The notes beneath the pieces are model-generated. The model had not been told where the DNA came from, ran no database searches, and saw only the letters and a program-made list of their open reading frames with translations. This document shows, one piece after another, positions 11,859 to 24,797 of a stretch of DNA of 64,000 nt. Position 1 is the stretch's first letter, and each line of letters begins with the position of its first letter. A program made the position numbers and the translations under genes. The DNA is from Dryococelus australis (Eukaryota; Arthropoda; Insecta; Phasmatodea; Phasmatidae), in assembly GCA_029891345.1 (NCBI GenBank), contig CM057005.1, positions 64,985,760-65,049,759 of the forward strand, written 5' to 3'.

Positions 11859-12577
11859 GTAGTTCATTCACGGTTACTTCACACTTTCCTGAAACCCTGC
11901 TCATGTTCTACTTCCAAGATATTCCTCCGCCTCGTGCAAACAAACCTGAACCGCGGTTGTAAAACTACACCAAAGGGACAGCGCGCCACATTCGTGCGCC
12001 CTCAATGTAAAATTATCTTGCATAAGAACTATTTCTTATTAGGCATTACCAACACACTTATTTTCTACCTGTTACTATGCATATTAATTATGAATTAAAT
12101 ATTATAATTTTAAAATAAAATATTGGCTAAAGTTAATTTTAACCAAAAATTAGATACTTTATTGTAAACAGAAGTATAAAACGCTTGTGACACACGACAT
12201 ATTTAGTAAATAACTAAACACAATATACGTGGGGTGATTTTTCAAAGTTTTGATTTAAAAAAGTGCGAAGAAACCGCGATTAGAAGGAATCTGCAAAATT
12301 CGCGTTACTTTTTTTGCGTCAAGATGAAACTCACAGTACTGTATATCCTCGAGCCGGCATCGTTTCTCCATTGGCTGCTGCTTAGATGGTAAGTCACTCC
12401 CATGCTGAGTGAATTGCACGTGATTGGGGCAGACGATTGAAAATGTTCATTTTTTTTTTGGTGCAGAGTTATTCGGGGCGTGCCAAATAAAGAATGGGCC
12501 ACTGACAATCTTATTCCCAAGGGAAAGTGTTTAAATGTCCTCAACGCGAATTTTGCAGGTCTCTAGCGAATAGTCAA
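11859..12577 (-). mobile_element. family E MITE, split by a hAT-type MITE
   Basis: The left end (TTCATTCACGGTTACTTCACAC) and the inner right sequence (AAAGTGCGAAGAAACCGCGA) match other family E copies. The outermost right bases, GCGAATAGTC, resume only after a 282-bp insertion (12284-12565). Without the insert the element is about 430 bp. Its TIR resembles that of family A. Confidence 0.85.
12284..12565 (+). mobile_element. hAT-type MITE (family D copy 1) inside family E
   Basis: The ends AAGGAATCTGCAAAATTCGCG and CGCGAATTTTGCAGGTCTCTA are imperfect inverted repeats, identical over the inner CTGCAAAATTCGCG. Flanking 8-mers GCGATTAG (12276-12283) and GCGAATAG (12566-12573) are a target duplication with one change, and they recreate the uninterrupted end of family E. 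An 8-bp duplication with a TAGAG-type tip is the hAT signature. There is no coding capacity. Confidence 0.88.
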
Positions 12578-12689
12578 GTTCGAGACGAATTTCCGCTATA
12601 ATTAAATAAACGGGATAGATTTAAATTCCTGTTTTATTTACAATGCTACGAAAATTCTTAACCATGTGGATTTCACAATGTGTTATCTA

Positions 12690-12983
12690 AAGAGATTTGC
12701 AAAAATCGCGTTATTATTTGGGGAAACGTTAAACGTATTGCAAAGGTACACGTGTATAAAGTTTGTCATTGGAGCATAATGTATCTGACACGTCCTGGGC
12801 TACTCTGCGCCAATAATTGAACACTTAACAATTGTGTGCCCCAATCACGTGCAATTCGGCCAGAAAGGGCGTGGCTTCATATCTATGCAGCAGCCATTGG
12901 AGAAACGACGCTAGCTCCAGTGCAGACAGTACTATGAAGTTTAGCCCGATGCCGAATAAAACCGCGAATTTTGCGTGTGTCTA
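12690..12983 (+). mobile_element. hAT-type MITE (family D copy 2)
   Basis: The ends AAGAGATTTGCAAAAATCGCG and CGCGAATTTTGCGTGTGTCTA are inverted repeats, and the perfect 8-bp duplication GTTATCTA lies at 12682-12689 and 12984-12991. The centre shares the words CCAATCACGTGCAATTC and CCATTGGAGAAACG (reverse orientation in copy 1). Confidence 0.92.
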
Positions 12984-13675
12984 GTTATCTATCAATCAAT
13001 TAATTACAAACGTCAATTCAAATAATAACACATTACTCAACTCCGTATATAATTTTAGTCAGTTAAGGGCTCTGACTATCATTCCTGCAGCTATAAGTTC
13101 ACATCGGGAATCAATGTTAAATAATGTTTCAGTGTAAATGTTTCAAACAGAATATTCAAGGCGACTTTCTCAGGGAGATAGGGAGATATCATTTTTGTGT
13201 AAAGTACAATTTCATGCTAATTTTTACAAAAATTAATTAAACATTAAATTACCAATATTTTAAGCATTGAGCACTTTTTAAGGCCCTTCTAAATTTTTCC
13301 CTTCATCCTATTTCCATCTCCCTGCTGCTTTTCAATATAAACGTTGTAATGTAAAAAAAAAAAACACTTTCGTCCACAAACACAGTTTTCAAGATTTCAT
13401 GTCAACGCCAATTTTTTTTGTGGGCGCGAAAATGGTTAAAACGGTTTTTTTTTTTCACTATCAGTTTTAGCTGCTAATTTTTTTTATCGGAAGTTTTACA
13501 ATTTTCTTTAGACATGCATAATCGGTTTATCTGTATTAGCGTGCCGTGAAAATACATGGTGACGGGTTAAATTCCCGTTTAGGCAAGTCACTATCGGAAA
13601 GACTGCACGCGAGATGAACGCATTGTCCATAAAGGCGCTGAGGCAAGTCGTGTGGGATTAGAAGTCACCCTTATA

Positions 13676-14103
13676 TAGTCTATTCACGGTTTCTTCACAC
13701 CTTTTGAATCAAACCTTTGAAAAATCACCCAATGTATTACGTGTTTAGTTATTTCCGAAATATGCCATGTATCGCAAGGTTTTAGACCTCTGTTAACATA
13801 AAAGTGTATTATTTTTCGTTAAATTAAAGTCCAAATTATATTTTATTTATAAACTATAATATAATATTAAATTTATAATAAATTATTAATAAATCAGTGA
13901 AAAAACATCTGTGGTGGTAGCGTCTAGTAAGAAATAGATCTGATGCAAAATATCGTAAATGTGTGCGCATGAATTCTGTGCGTTGTCCTTCGGTGTAATT
14001 TTCTAGACTTAGCTTAGTTTGCACGAGGCGGAGGAACGTTCTAGAATTAGAACTTTACTTTAGCACGGCTTCAGAAAAGTGTGAAGTAACCGTGAGTGGA
14101 TTA
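13676..14103 (+). mobile_element. family E MITE, full length
   Basis: It opens TAGTCTATTCACGGTTTCTTCACAC-like and closes AAAGTGTGAAGTAACCGTGAGTGG, with TA at both borders. Inside are the family landmarks TTTAGTTATTTCC, ATGCCATGTATCGCAAG and GCACGAGGCGGAG. No coding capacity. Confidence 0.9.
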
Positions 14104-16570
14104 TAGCTCAAGCGTTTAGAGTCCTCGTACGCGAGAAATACATGTAGTTATACAGAACCCTTGATGCCAGGTCATGAATAAATTGAAATGAATATTCAAA
14201 TGTGGTGTACCTTTTATTATTATTATTTTCATTTACTTATCCCATTAAACTAATCATTCATACACTGTTCAATATGCTTGTGATCAATTAATGAAAATAT
14301 TGTATTTTTTCTACCTTTATAACTAATACAATTAATTACTTACTTTATTTTATTTAACCAATCTAATGATACGTTTGTAAAGTATATTTTTAATGCATGA
14401 AGAATTTTTTTTTATATCCATGTTGACTCTACTAATTCTTCGGTACCTATTTTACAGTTATATGTTTTCAATCGAAATAAGGATGCGATAAGATAATGAC
14501 TAAAAGAGTAGCCCAAAAAAACAATAGAAAAACGGATATTTATGTTATGAGAGAATAGATTTCACGCATATATTTAGTGTCTTTTCAAATACAACCATTT
14601 TCAGTTAGTATAGTGCTGGTTTGACAGGAATATTGGCAATTAAATTTCGCGATCTGATTACCTAATTGTTGTTTTTAGTCTCTTTCAAAAGAAAATTTAC
14701 CGTGGTTACTTTATTACCTCACTTAGGTCGGTTATGCTGTTATACCGGCTTCATGCCTGTCGTAGATACTGATATTCAAATTAGTTGGTAACGTTTTACT
14801 GTAGTGCTTAATTTCTTGCCACGTCGATTGCAAATTAAGAGAACGTCAGCTAATGACGCAGTCTTTGATTTGTCGCAAAAATTATGTTTTTCATTTCAAT
14901 GAACTGAGCTGAAAAAAAAAAAATGATTTACACCACCAACTCTAAATCTTGCTGTCCAATTGTACTTCTGTTCTGCTTTTGTTTTTCAATCGTGTAATTC
15001 ACCTGTTATATTAATTGCAGTGCGGCGCTGTTTTCGAAGTAATACAGTTCAGAATTACACCACGATGTAGCGCTACTTGCCGGTACGTATTCTCGAGTTC
15101 GTTTGTATCGATCGGCGTATCATTCGATATCTCGACGTCATTCCACCCCTGCTACTGTTCTGAACCTGAGAACCTAGATATCGCTGGCGTCTCAATATGT
15201 AGTTTACTTCTTGAGCGCAATTCGATATAAAGAAATTTTTGAAAACGTTTCAATCCAAATTTTTTAAAACCTGATCATTTATTTTGAATTAGTCAAAATA
15301 GTTGGCCAGAAGTCAATTTTTTTTTTTGCTTCTGCGAGTTTAATAACAATGAGTTTCGATAGGTTATTTTTTTCATTTAAAAAAATAGTGTGTGTGTGTG
15401 TGCATATATAATACCATATATATTAACAACTTTTTACTGAACCAAAAGTATCTCTTATTTTTATGTAACGAATGTAAGAAATCTTTCGTATTTAAAAGTG
15501 GTTAAAAATAATGACTCAAACTCGCAAAGCCTGGGATGTCACATCTGAGTTCAATGTAGCCAGATGTACGGAAATCCAAGAATCTGTGCCAAAACTCGTT
15601 TTGTACGGCTTACGTGTATAAATTTAATTCCGTACGCCAGAAGACGGATATTGCAAGAACAAATTATTGTTCAATACGGTTCGAAAATTCTGTTTCGTAT
15701 GACATCGATAATATAATAACGAAAACGTAAAGGCTGTGAGAAAAAATTACAAAATTGTATGATCATAGAAAATAATAAAACGCCAGAATTGCACGGGGTT
15801 GATTTTTGCAAGCTACGTGATAGTACTTTATAAGTACTTTCTATATTTACACATTTAACACTGTGCGTGAAATAATTAATAGGTAGAGCAATTACGTTCT
15901 GCCGCTAACGAACCGTTCCTAGCCTATAACCGAATATTAAATAATATTTTGAACGTCACAATAAATAATCATCTTTTCTGCCGAGTTAAAAATTGCAGTT
16001 ATATATATAATGTTATTTTATATAAAGTATGCTCAATTTATGGAGGTCCGTGATAGAATATTAATTTTTATACAAGTTTTCGTTTTAAAAAGTGCTTTTT
16101 GATTTTGTGGGTACGGAAATTGATTCGAAAGTTCGGGAATTTCATGCAACATGTAAAGAAATTAATGAATGAAAATCTGGCAACACTGACTGAGTTGCAT
16201 ACTGTCAAATATTCGCATTCAAATATATTTGACAATACAATTTGAAGGCAAAATATGGCCATCAATGTTTTTCTTCCAGAAAATTTGATTGAATAATCTT
16301 GAATGTGTTTGACAATGTGATACACTAAATTTTTTTTAATGGGAGGATCTAATCTGAACGTCTATTTGAAAATTATTTTCCAAGTGAGAAAGCGCTCCTG
16401 TTTTTCCATGCAGTCCACTACAGGAAGAAAGTTAACGAATGTTGTGATTTATTATCGCTTCTTTGTTAAATTAGAATTTTATTTATCGGGGATGTTTCCT
16501 GCACAATGAAATTTAATACGTATTAGTTCTTAATATTATGTGCAGTATATTAGTAGGGCCGGGGGGGTTC
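14104..16570. other. unassigned AT-rich sequence
   Basis: About 2.5 kb without recognisable genes or element ends. It holds a short TG run at about 15388-15401 and several A/T homopolymers. The 71-codon and 85-codon frames at 15015 and 16068 have no recognisable features. Confidence 0.5.
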
Positions 16571-16574
16571 TAAC

Positions 16575-16766
16575 CCACGTTTGATTAATTGGATTAACAC
16601 TTTCATATCAAATAGATATCAAATTAATTGGATTAATTCTTAATCTGATTTTAATCCGATGGAAAAAAATTCGTTATCCTCAATACAATCGATTTTTCCG
16701 GGTAATCGGATAAAATGATATGAAACTTTGATTAATCAAATTAATTTAATTAGTTAATCGAATTTT
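16575..16766. repeat. AT-rich inverted repeat rich in ATTAATC words
   Basis: TTTGATTAAT...CACTTTCATATCA near 16580-16612 is mirrored by TGATATGAAACTTTGATTAATCAAA at about 16715-16740 (pieces given), with TTTAATCCGA paired to TCGGATAAAA inside. Degenerate TTGGATTAAT-type words recur throughout. A foldback of unknown family is likely. Confidence 0.6.
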
Positions 16767-16769
16767 TTT

Positions 16770-19475
16770 TGTATAGTTTTGTGTACTTTATTTTCTTTCT
16801 TTTTTTGTGTTGGGGAGCAGCTCTGGTAAATGTTGACGGCCGAAGGTCTGGCGCTATACTGAGATGTGGCTGTGTTGGGGGCAGGGGTGTAATTAGGGGA
16901 GCGATGTTGTCTACACGACATTTAGCACTCGACTGACGGGAATATTATAGTGTCTAGGGTATACCTGTGTCGAGTTTTTTGTAAGAGTGGCATAAGTGTT
17001 TTGTGTGTCTCGTAGACTGTGTTGAGAGATATGCGACTTTGAAAGATAGTATTAACGTCATGTATTATTCCAAATAAATAATACCAGTGATGCATGAGTG
17101 TTTAATCGTCGCACAGGAAAAACAAATAATTGAGCCCAGCTATGGAAAGAAATTAAATTATTTTAATATACGTCCGTTGGGTTCGGGAGATAGCAGAATT
17201 AATTACTTATAGCATGTATTTCTGGGAAATGAAATCTATCCCCTCTTATTAGAAATTGGTTTCAAAATTAATTAATTGGCTAATGAACACAAGTACGTGA
17301 CTATCACTAAATGAATTATGGAACCCAGGTATCCTGTTTTTTAAATTAATGAAATCGCACAAACGGGAGAAACATGTCTGTCTGGATGCGAGGTCAGTCA
17401 ATGAATGACTTATAGACATGGAGCTTGCGGCCGAGTTGAAATTACGGGAAAGAGTTGAACACTACTCATGTACTTGGATTTTTAAACTAATTAATATTTC
17501 CCTAGAAAACTCTTTTACCACCCATTCTGATAACTTAAAGATGGAAGCAAACTACTTGAATACACTAAGTCCTACAACAGACAACGAAACAATTTGCACA
17601 CTACTCCTACACATCCTGAATTATATCTAGAAAAAAGGGATTCCTAGCAAGCTACTATTATCAACCTGCAAATTAAGCAGCGCAGCGCACAGACAACTTT
17701 TCACAATACGGAACGATTTAGCACGGACATACTAGTGCTGAGAAAAACTTACCCATATTTCCTTAACACTACTTTCACTTCCCTGGAAAAATTAAATTTC
17801 ACTATTGTAAGATAAAATTTGAAACAAAATTAATATTCTTTATTTTGAAAGTGTATAAAGATGATTTCTGAGTTTGTGTAAAGTAGGTGGGTATTTTACC
17901 AGCAGACATCATCGTATTGATTCCTCAGGCGAAGTAGTAATCTGTTTTTGTGAGAGATAATATTTTTGTTAAAAGTAAAAGTTCGGTGTGCTCTGCCACT
18001 AGCTGCTGTAGAGATGGTCAGAGGGAAATATTCTTGTAGGTAGCACAGTGAGGGATCGTTTACCTGGCTCTCAAAAGGAATTTTATTTTCAAACACCACT
18101 TTCCCCCTTGATTGGACACTATTGTGTTATGCTTTGGCCTATGAGGCTTTCTCGACGTGCTACTGCTTCCTCTCCTTTCATTCATTCCCGTGTACGATTT
18201 TTTTTCTCAAACATATTTGTAAATATATTTCAATCAGTCCTTTAGAGTTATTTTTATTACAGTTCCATAATGGCAATATTAGTTTTAAAAACTTCAAATT
18301 TTAATGTATAATATTTTTCTCCCTCGTGAAGACTGAAGTGAGAAACTTGTAATTCTTGGGCTAAACATCCTGCTACCTGAGTTTAAATTCTTTTTAAGCT
18401 CCAAACCTGAAAACTTGCCATCGCTGCTATACACACTCCTTTTCAAGTTTACCAACATTTTTTTTTTCAAATTTCTCTTTAGTAATATTGAATGTTTTAT
18501 CAACTCATCGCACACAAAATATTGTATAATGACATAAGGAATTACACTAATAAATAACAAGTCACACTACTCTTTTTTAAAATACAAAAAAACTTATTTT
18601 AATTTGTGTTTTTTTTAATCATCCTTAAAAGCTAAATATTTACAATTGCTCATACAAAATTACTTTACAATAAACATTTTTTCAATCGCTTTATAATCCA
18701 AATGAAAGTAATATGTACAACAAGCATTTTTCACTTACTGTAAAACAAATATATCAAGAGTATTAAATCTACAACATACAACTTTGGTAATTTAGTTCCT
18801 AACATTTTTCCAATAACTGTACGAGGATAAACCATTTAATGTTTAAAACAAAATACCTATTACTATATTTACAACAACAAACAAGTTAATATTAAAAATA
18901 AAGAAGAAAAGAAACACATATTACTGTATTGTACAACAATTCGGAATCTTCTTACACATAATTAATTATAAAAAACAAGAACAAAAATACACACAGAAAT
19001 AAAAAATTTACAAACATACTACATCGATGTGGCCTCTTTCTTTACTATATACAATATTTACAATATCTTGAAGAGGTTATAAAGACATGCATTGAAGGCA
19101 TTCTTTTGTTGTGTCAGGCCCGGAAATATATTTTCAGACACACACACACACACATGCCAAATGACTTATTATTTGAATTTTGACAAGAGGAAATTGGATC
19201 GAAGACACTTGTATCAAGAATATTGATACTGACGTTATTCCATGCCTTACAATTAGGCTAGCAGCATCATTGATGAACATGCAACAGGTGGTGTAAACAG
19301 ATTTAGATATTGCAGAAAGCAGTTGTAAAGATTGCAGACAGCTATAGATAGATGTGATGTTGGCTGTGGAACAGGATGTGCATGTGGCGCTGCAAGTTTT
19401 GGTGTCGTGGGTGGGCTGTATTTGTGTTTCTGTAACTATTGTCCGGGGGGGGGGGGGGTAAAATTTTTTTTAAGG
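16770..19475. other. unassigned AT-rich sequence 3' of the polymerase relic
   Basis: No clear gene. The 70-codon frame at 17418 (starting MELAAELKLRERVEHYSC) looks protein-like at its start, but has no family resemblance and no context. A CA run (about 19138-19153) and a G15 run (19445-19459) occur toward the right. Confidence 0.45.
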
Positions 19476-19481
19476 ATTGTG

Positions 19482-22220
19482 TAGTGCCCCCAAGGTAAGG
19501 TCGATACTCAATCTGCCTCAATATAACACTTATCATCCATACCTGACAACACTATCTTGGTTACACATTCAGTGCAGACTTTGTGAGCACGTGAATGGAA
19601 TTGATATTGGGTCCCCAAAAATCTTGTGCAATTTTTAGGCAATCTTGATAATCCTCGTATTTGAGTGGTTATAACATGTTAGGTTTTACACCCTTCGACT
19701 TACGTATACATTGCTTGTTTGCAACATCATATGCATAAAGCTTGGAACATAAACCTACAAAGTGTATGACGATGCGATCAGCTCATTCATTGTTATCACC
19801 CCAGTACGGCCTTTGTTCTCATAGGGGAATTTGTGCAGGTTATCGAGCACATAGTTGGATGTATCAAACCACGCCTTTAAATATGGTGTAATTACTTTAT
19901 AAATGATATCGCAAGCAACAGATTACACCAAGAAATCGGTATCACAATAGAGCAGGTGAAAGGCTGGCAGAAGAAATTTGGTACACATGTACTGATAATG
20001 AAATTCATAGAGGGTTCATTTTGAAAAATCAAAAACACCAAGTTTTCATCGGTAATCTGCCTTTTCTGGAATGTAGGACGACCTATCAACTCTGCAGCCC
20101 CATAGATCATGTCATACCTCGAAACGACTTATGTCCCTTTCCCGGTGGACATTCTGCAAGGTTTTTCAATAAACAGAATTATTCATCTATTTGAAAAACA
20201 ATTTCTTGAATTCATTCTCAGCCTGAGCACATTTCTCAATATTAAATTCAATGTATGGTTCCATCTTTGCCTTCTGCTCAAAGTGCAATGAACAGTCGAG
20301 TTTGATCCTGTACATCAAATAGGGCTTCAGTGTTTCACCATGTATAACATATTTCTTCTGTGGCACAAGTGTTAAAAGAAGTTTCTCGTGCGAGCTGTTT
20401 AGGGGTATGCCATTTTCTGGGGCCAGAGGCAGATCAAATAGTGCATCATGACATTCGTCTGGAAATGACAGAATCACTTCTGCGAAAAAAAGAACAAGTG
20501 TCACTGTCATCACCATGTTTGAAAAATCCCATGTTGAATACACATCAGCCTCAACCCACTGAAAATGCCCAAACAGAAGCTTGGATCGCATCGTATACCT
20601 GTACAGCTGGTTGACGTCGAAATAGCATATACTTATCGAAGCCACACTGGGGCCATAGTCCTCGCCCATGTAAATGTCGTTGGCTTCCGCACGTCTTCTT
20701 GGAACCTGGGAAATGCCGCCCCTAACCGCGCATTCTACAAAAAGATACATGTCTGGGTCAGTCAACAACTCTAGCCATGCACTTGTCATTGACAATAAAG
20801 CATCCCATGAAAGAGACAGACACGTGACATACATGGTGGGGTTATGAGCCAAAGATACTATCCTGAAATTTTCAAAAACAACTGCCAGTAAACAGTGCCC
20901 ACACAAGTATTGAATGGCATACTTCAACAAGTTTATGCAGTTGGACACATTCCATGCAGCTTGGGCATGAGCATAATCCTCATCGCTAATGCCTTCACCT
21001 CATCACATTATGAAACATGTCCTTTGTTGGGAGTGACTTGTACATCAGACTGCCTGGCGACTTAACAAGTCATAAAGAAAAACATCCTTCTGTTTTGCAA
21101 ATTCGAATTGAGTGTTGTCTGGAAACATCGAGCAGGTGATAGTCAATTGTACAGGTAGTGAACTACCTGCCAAGGTTTCCAGAAATGTGCTCATGAATTG
21201 TAATGAGTCAATAAAACATAATATGAAATATTGCACCTTTCCATTGAAATCAGTCCCATTGGGAATTTGTTTGGTAATACATTTGCATTTCTCTAGGGTC
21301 ATTCCAATCACTTTAATTTTACCAACATTTTCAATTACCATGGATCCATTGGGTAGTGTTACATGACGTTCAGTCAAAGAAAGTGAGCATTGTAGTTTTG
21401 AAGATTGCAAAAGACAACTTGTTGCTGTTTTTCATACAGAGTTACACTTATGATATGCGCGGCCTCTGATTTCGCCTGTCTGATGGTCATGATCGACCTC
21501 AATATTATCTGTGCCGAGTTTTACCTTACAAATGTGACAACATGTTTGAGCTGCCAACCTAGCTTCATCAGCAGTGGTTTTTGGCTTCGTTGGAACAATT
21601 ACACTGTAGATTCCTGCAACCCACTTAGTAAGTTGAACTAATTTATCAACTAATTGGTACATACAATCAGCCCACAAACTCAAAATAGTAAGATAAAATT
21701 GGATTGTATTAACAAACCAACAAAATGCTACAAGCATATGGAACATGTTGGTTGATGGTAGTTGTATTACTCGTTTCATTATCAGGTAAGCAAGTGGACA
21801 TGGGTTTCAGGCTACTTTCAATGTCGCAATAGGCGATGAAACCCAATCTCTGCTGTTTACTGTACTCTTTAAATTACAAGTACTGGTCATTCCCAGTGGG
21901 GAAAGTACTGCAAACAGCTTTTTGTTGCTGACATAGGATTGTATGACTGGTGTGACAGCCATGACGAATTTCTAATGCATAAAATATGCAAATGTGCGGC
22001 ATTTCCACTAGTGCACATGGCCAAAATATGCATGTGTTTCTCATGACGTACAGTAGAAATACACATGGGTACAACAACCCCATCCTTATCACAAGTTTTG
22101 TCAATTCTATTACTACCTTTGTACACCATACAGTAGACATTGATAGGAATAGAATTGTTCTCCTCGAATGTACAAATATCCTGTCTGACTACAGATGTCG
22201 ACAGACCTTCAGTATTCAAA
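19482..22220 (-). pseudogene. broken Maverick/Polinton-type protein-primed DNA polymerase B
   Basis: The minus strand carries, in the right order but scattered over several frames, the landmarks of the DNA polymerase B of Maverick/Polinton elements, which copy their DNA by protein priming. From the N-terminal side: an IPINVY segment with the motif SCLQYF (22170-21890); an endonuclease VII-like zinc/histidine motif with CHIC and DHDH (about 21545-21440); an exonuclease-region FIDSLQFM (about 21200); SWDALL and polymerase motif A YFDVNQLY (20601-20624, Asp kept); motif B MNNSVY-KT with two in-frame stops (about 20185-20135); GRPTFQKRQITDENLV (about 20070-20010); motif C YCDTDF (19933-19950, both Asp kept); FDTSNY (about 19855); FVGLCSKLYAY and KGVKPNM (19675-19762); and a final LPWGHY near 19482. 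Stops and frameshifts rule out a working product. Related adintovirus polymerases are an alternative source. No integrase, ATPase or capsid gene was recognised nearby. Confidence 0.9.
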
Positions 22221-22259
22221 ACCTGGCGAGTTTATGGATATGAAGATAATATATCGGCA

Positions 22260-23685
22260 TGTGAGGCAGGAAACAAAGATGCTATTACAGCATAGGCGAC
22301 TGGTGAATCAAGCAAATGAACTGGGAACAAGTGACTTATAACAGTGGAATTCTTGACATTCAGTGGGAAATCACAAACCATTGAAATTCAGCAACTATTT
22401 TAACTAGTTATATGGCACTGATTATCAGTAGCTCAATTTTTACTGTTGTCCCTGATTTTGTTCAATTCTCACTGTTTTAAGTTTAGAGTGTGATGAACGT
22501 GTGAAATGATAACAGTATCGTAAATAATACTTGCCAATTGTTTCCTTGCATGCGTCATCTTGAAAATATCCTGGATATGTACCTACACATGTACGAAATT
22601 GTGAAATTTTATTTCGTGTCGTGTGCAAAAGGCATTCAAGCAATAGAATATCACAGAGTAAGCATAAGAAATAATTTATTGTTTGTTATTGAGAGAACTC
22701 GAGATAAATAAATCACCATGAACCACATTTTTTATTTACACGTTCTATTCAAATGTTTCGTATGTGCGAAATTTATTGTGAATCAGTCTTAACGTATATA
22801 CAAAGTCCTGAAGTGCACATGCATCATTCTGTAAATTAGGTTAAGTTAGAAACTTAACATTATTTTTGATCTCTTATAAACTTCATATTTGTTTATTTAA
22901 TTTTTCTCAGTCTACCAAACTCTATAAGGAAAACATTAAAATTCTAATCTCTTTCTTTAATATGCTTAGTGTTATCTGAGATAAAATATGTACTCTTACA
23001 GTTTTCTGTAGTAAATTTTTCTTTTGTTACAAGTTACATTTTTGTGTGCTCGTACATAAAACTGTCACGTGAAAGGCAGTTCAGAGAAAATTTTCTCAAT
23101 TACTAGGCGCAATCACTTAACGGTTACGAAATTTATAAATTTTTTGTTCGAAAAATGTGGTGTTTAGTGAGGTAACACAAAATTATATTTTTGTTAATTT
23201 TAAGTAGTCATAAACCTTGGACCTTGGGGAAACCAATATAGTTTAGACATCACGTAATGATTTGCAGCATCAGAGTTGCAACCATTACTTTTTATGGTAT
23301 TTGATGGCAACTGCAGATTTTTCAGTCGTTGCAGATATTAATTTAACTATGCAGTATCCTGAAGATCGTTGTTCGGTTGTAAATAATTTACATCAGTGGT
23401 TTGTGGTGAACTGTTTCAAAGTAACCTGTGTTTTTCTCTGTGCTATACTTATCGTTTGCTACTTTACACATCGGCCACTTAACCATAGTAGTGCATTAGA
23501 CATCAAAGCACATGTGTATGGTGCCTCGCCGCTCTCTCGAGCGGTCGCAATACATTCGGTTTCTACAGACTCCACTCTGGTTACAGATTCCTGCTGCATG
23601 CGCCGAGAGTGTACAGCAAGCCCCAACTTACCGTGGTACACCTCATCACACACCACTGTTATGTATATATTGTATTGTGTATATA
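22260..23685. other. unassigned region between polymerase and Tc1 relics
   Basis: A 173-codon frame at 23262-23783 runs into the Tc1 relic and its translation resembles nothing known. On the opposite strand a 78-codon frame overlaps a donor-like ACG/GTAAGT near 23632. Neither is supported enough to call. The rest is AT-rich and featureless. Confidence 0.4.
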
Positions 23686-23689
23686 CTCT

Positions 23690-24445
23690 ATACACAGTCG
23701 AATTACAATATTATGGCCACCTGCTAGTATCCAGAGTAACTGCCCTTCGCAGCACGGACAACAGCTTGACAAGCTGGCATTGACTTAGTCAGGTGCAGAT
23801 AGGCGTCCACAGGTATCTGGAGTCCTGCTGTCTGCAGTGCATCCCACAACTGTTGAAGGGTATGTGGTAGAGTAGACAGACTGCGAACACGACGATCGAG
23901 GTGGTCCCACAGATGTTCAATTGGATTGAGATCGGGGCTGTTTGGAGTCCAGGGAAGAACTTCGAAGTCTCAATCGTGCACTTCCAGCCATATGGCCAGG
24001 CGCATTGCCATGGTGGAAGATCTCGTCCTCCCGAGGAAAGACAATTATCATGTACTGGTAGACATGATCGCCGAGGAAGGATTAATATCCAAATTGATCA
24101 AGAGTGCCTTCCACACGGATGATGAGACCTACAGAATCCCCCCAAGAACATTCCCCGGACCATAACACTGCCCCCACCACCTTATGTTCGTCCAGCAATG
24201 GATGCAGGGTGTTGATTCTCAGAAGTTTCTTGCTCGACACGCTGACATTCATATATTCTATGCAGCTGAAATCGTGACTCGTCAGAGAAGACTACCCATC
24301 GCCAATCAGCAGCGGTCCAGAAACCATACTGCCGAGCTAATTCCAGTCATTGTTGATGCACCTCCCAAAGAGCCTGCTTTGCGACCGCCGTAGCCCCGCT
24401 ATAGTACAACAGCGTCCGGGTCCATCTCAAGGTGGGACAAGCCCA
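23690..24445 (-). pseudogene. Tc1-like transposase, truncated and frameshifted
   Basis: On the minus strand the catalytic half of an IS630-Tc1-mariner transposase can be read across frames: WRWVVFSDESRFQL (24269-24300), GGGSVMV (about 24180-24160), HHGNAPGH (about 24020-24000), then NSPDLNPIEHLWDHLDRRVR (23945-23885) and a typical tail ending with the ATTATGGCCACC element end near 23710. The DNA-binding N-terminal half is absent. The aspartate expected in the QDNA-type motif is glycine (HGNA), and at least two frameshifts separate the blocks, so it is dead. The inferred D-to-E spacing suits the DD34E group. Sequence left of 23690 may include the terminal repeat, but no partner end was found on the right side. 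Confidence 0.92.
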
Positions 24446-24525
24446 GTACATAAAAAAAAAACTTAAGAATATATGTAATGTAGTTACAATAACAATGATC
24501 CTCCGACCTTTCAGTATTTCGTGTA

Positions 24526-24640
24526 AAGGCCGTTCATTATAAAGTGAGAACTTTTGAAAGCCTTGCTAAAATTCTACTTTCTTGCACATTATGTTTCCTT
24601 CCACCACATGAAAACAAACCTTGCCACATGTTATTAGTTC
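24526..24640 (-). mobile_element. family A terminal fragment (left partner of 28200-28256)
   Basis: AAAGGCCGTTCATTATAAAG...GAACTTTTGAAAGCC follows the family A end for about 110 bp, with TA just outside (24524-24525), then diverges. The opposite terminus in the matching orientation occurs only at 28200-28256. Confidence 0.75.
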
Positions 24641-24679
24641 TGAAATGTAAACATTGAGTTTATTAAGTGTAACACATAT

Positions 24680-24745
24680 ATGACGTATATAACACATGAT
24701 ATATAATGTATATATGTATATATATCATGTGTATATATATATAAA
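24680..24745. repeat. AT-rich palindrome
   Basis: ACACATGATATATA (about 24692) and TATATATCATGTGTAT (about 24721) form a near-perfect inverted repeat around TATATGTATA words. Confidence 0.8.
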
Positions 24746-24797
24746 TAAATAAAATACGCAACACACAATTGTTTGGTTCATCTCACAGCTCTGATAG

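Noticed and set aside
23262-23783. 173-codon plus-strand frame
   Set aside because: It needs a TTG start, matches no family, and its last quarter runs antisense into the Tc1-like relic.
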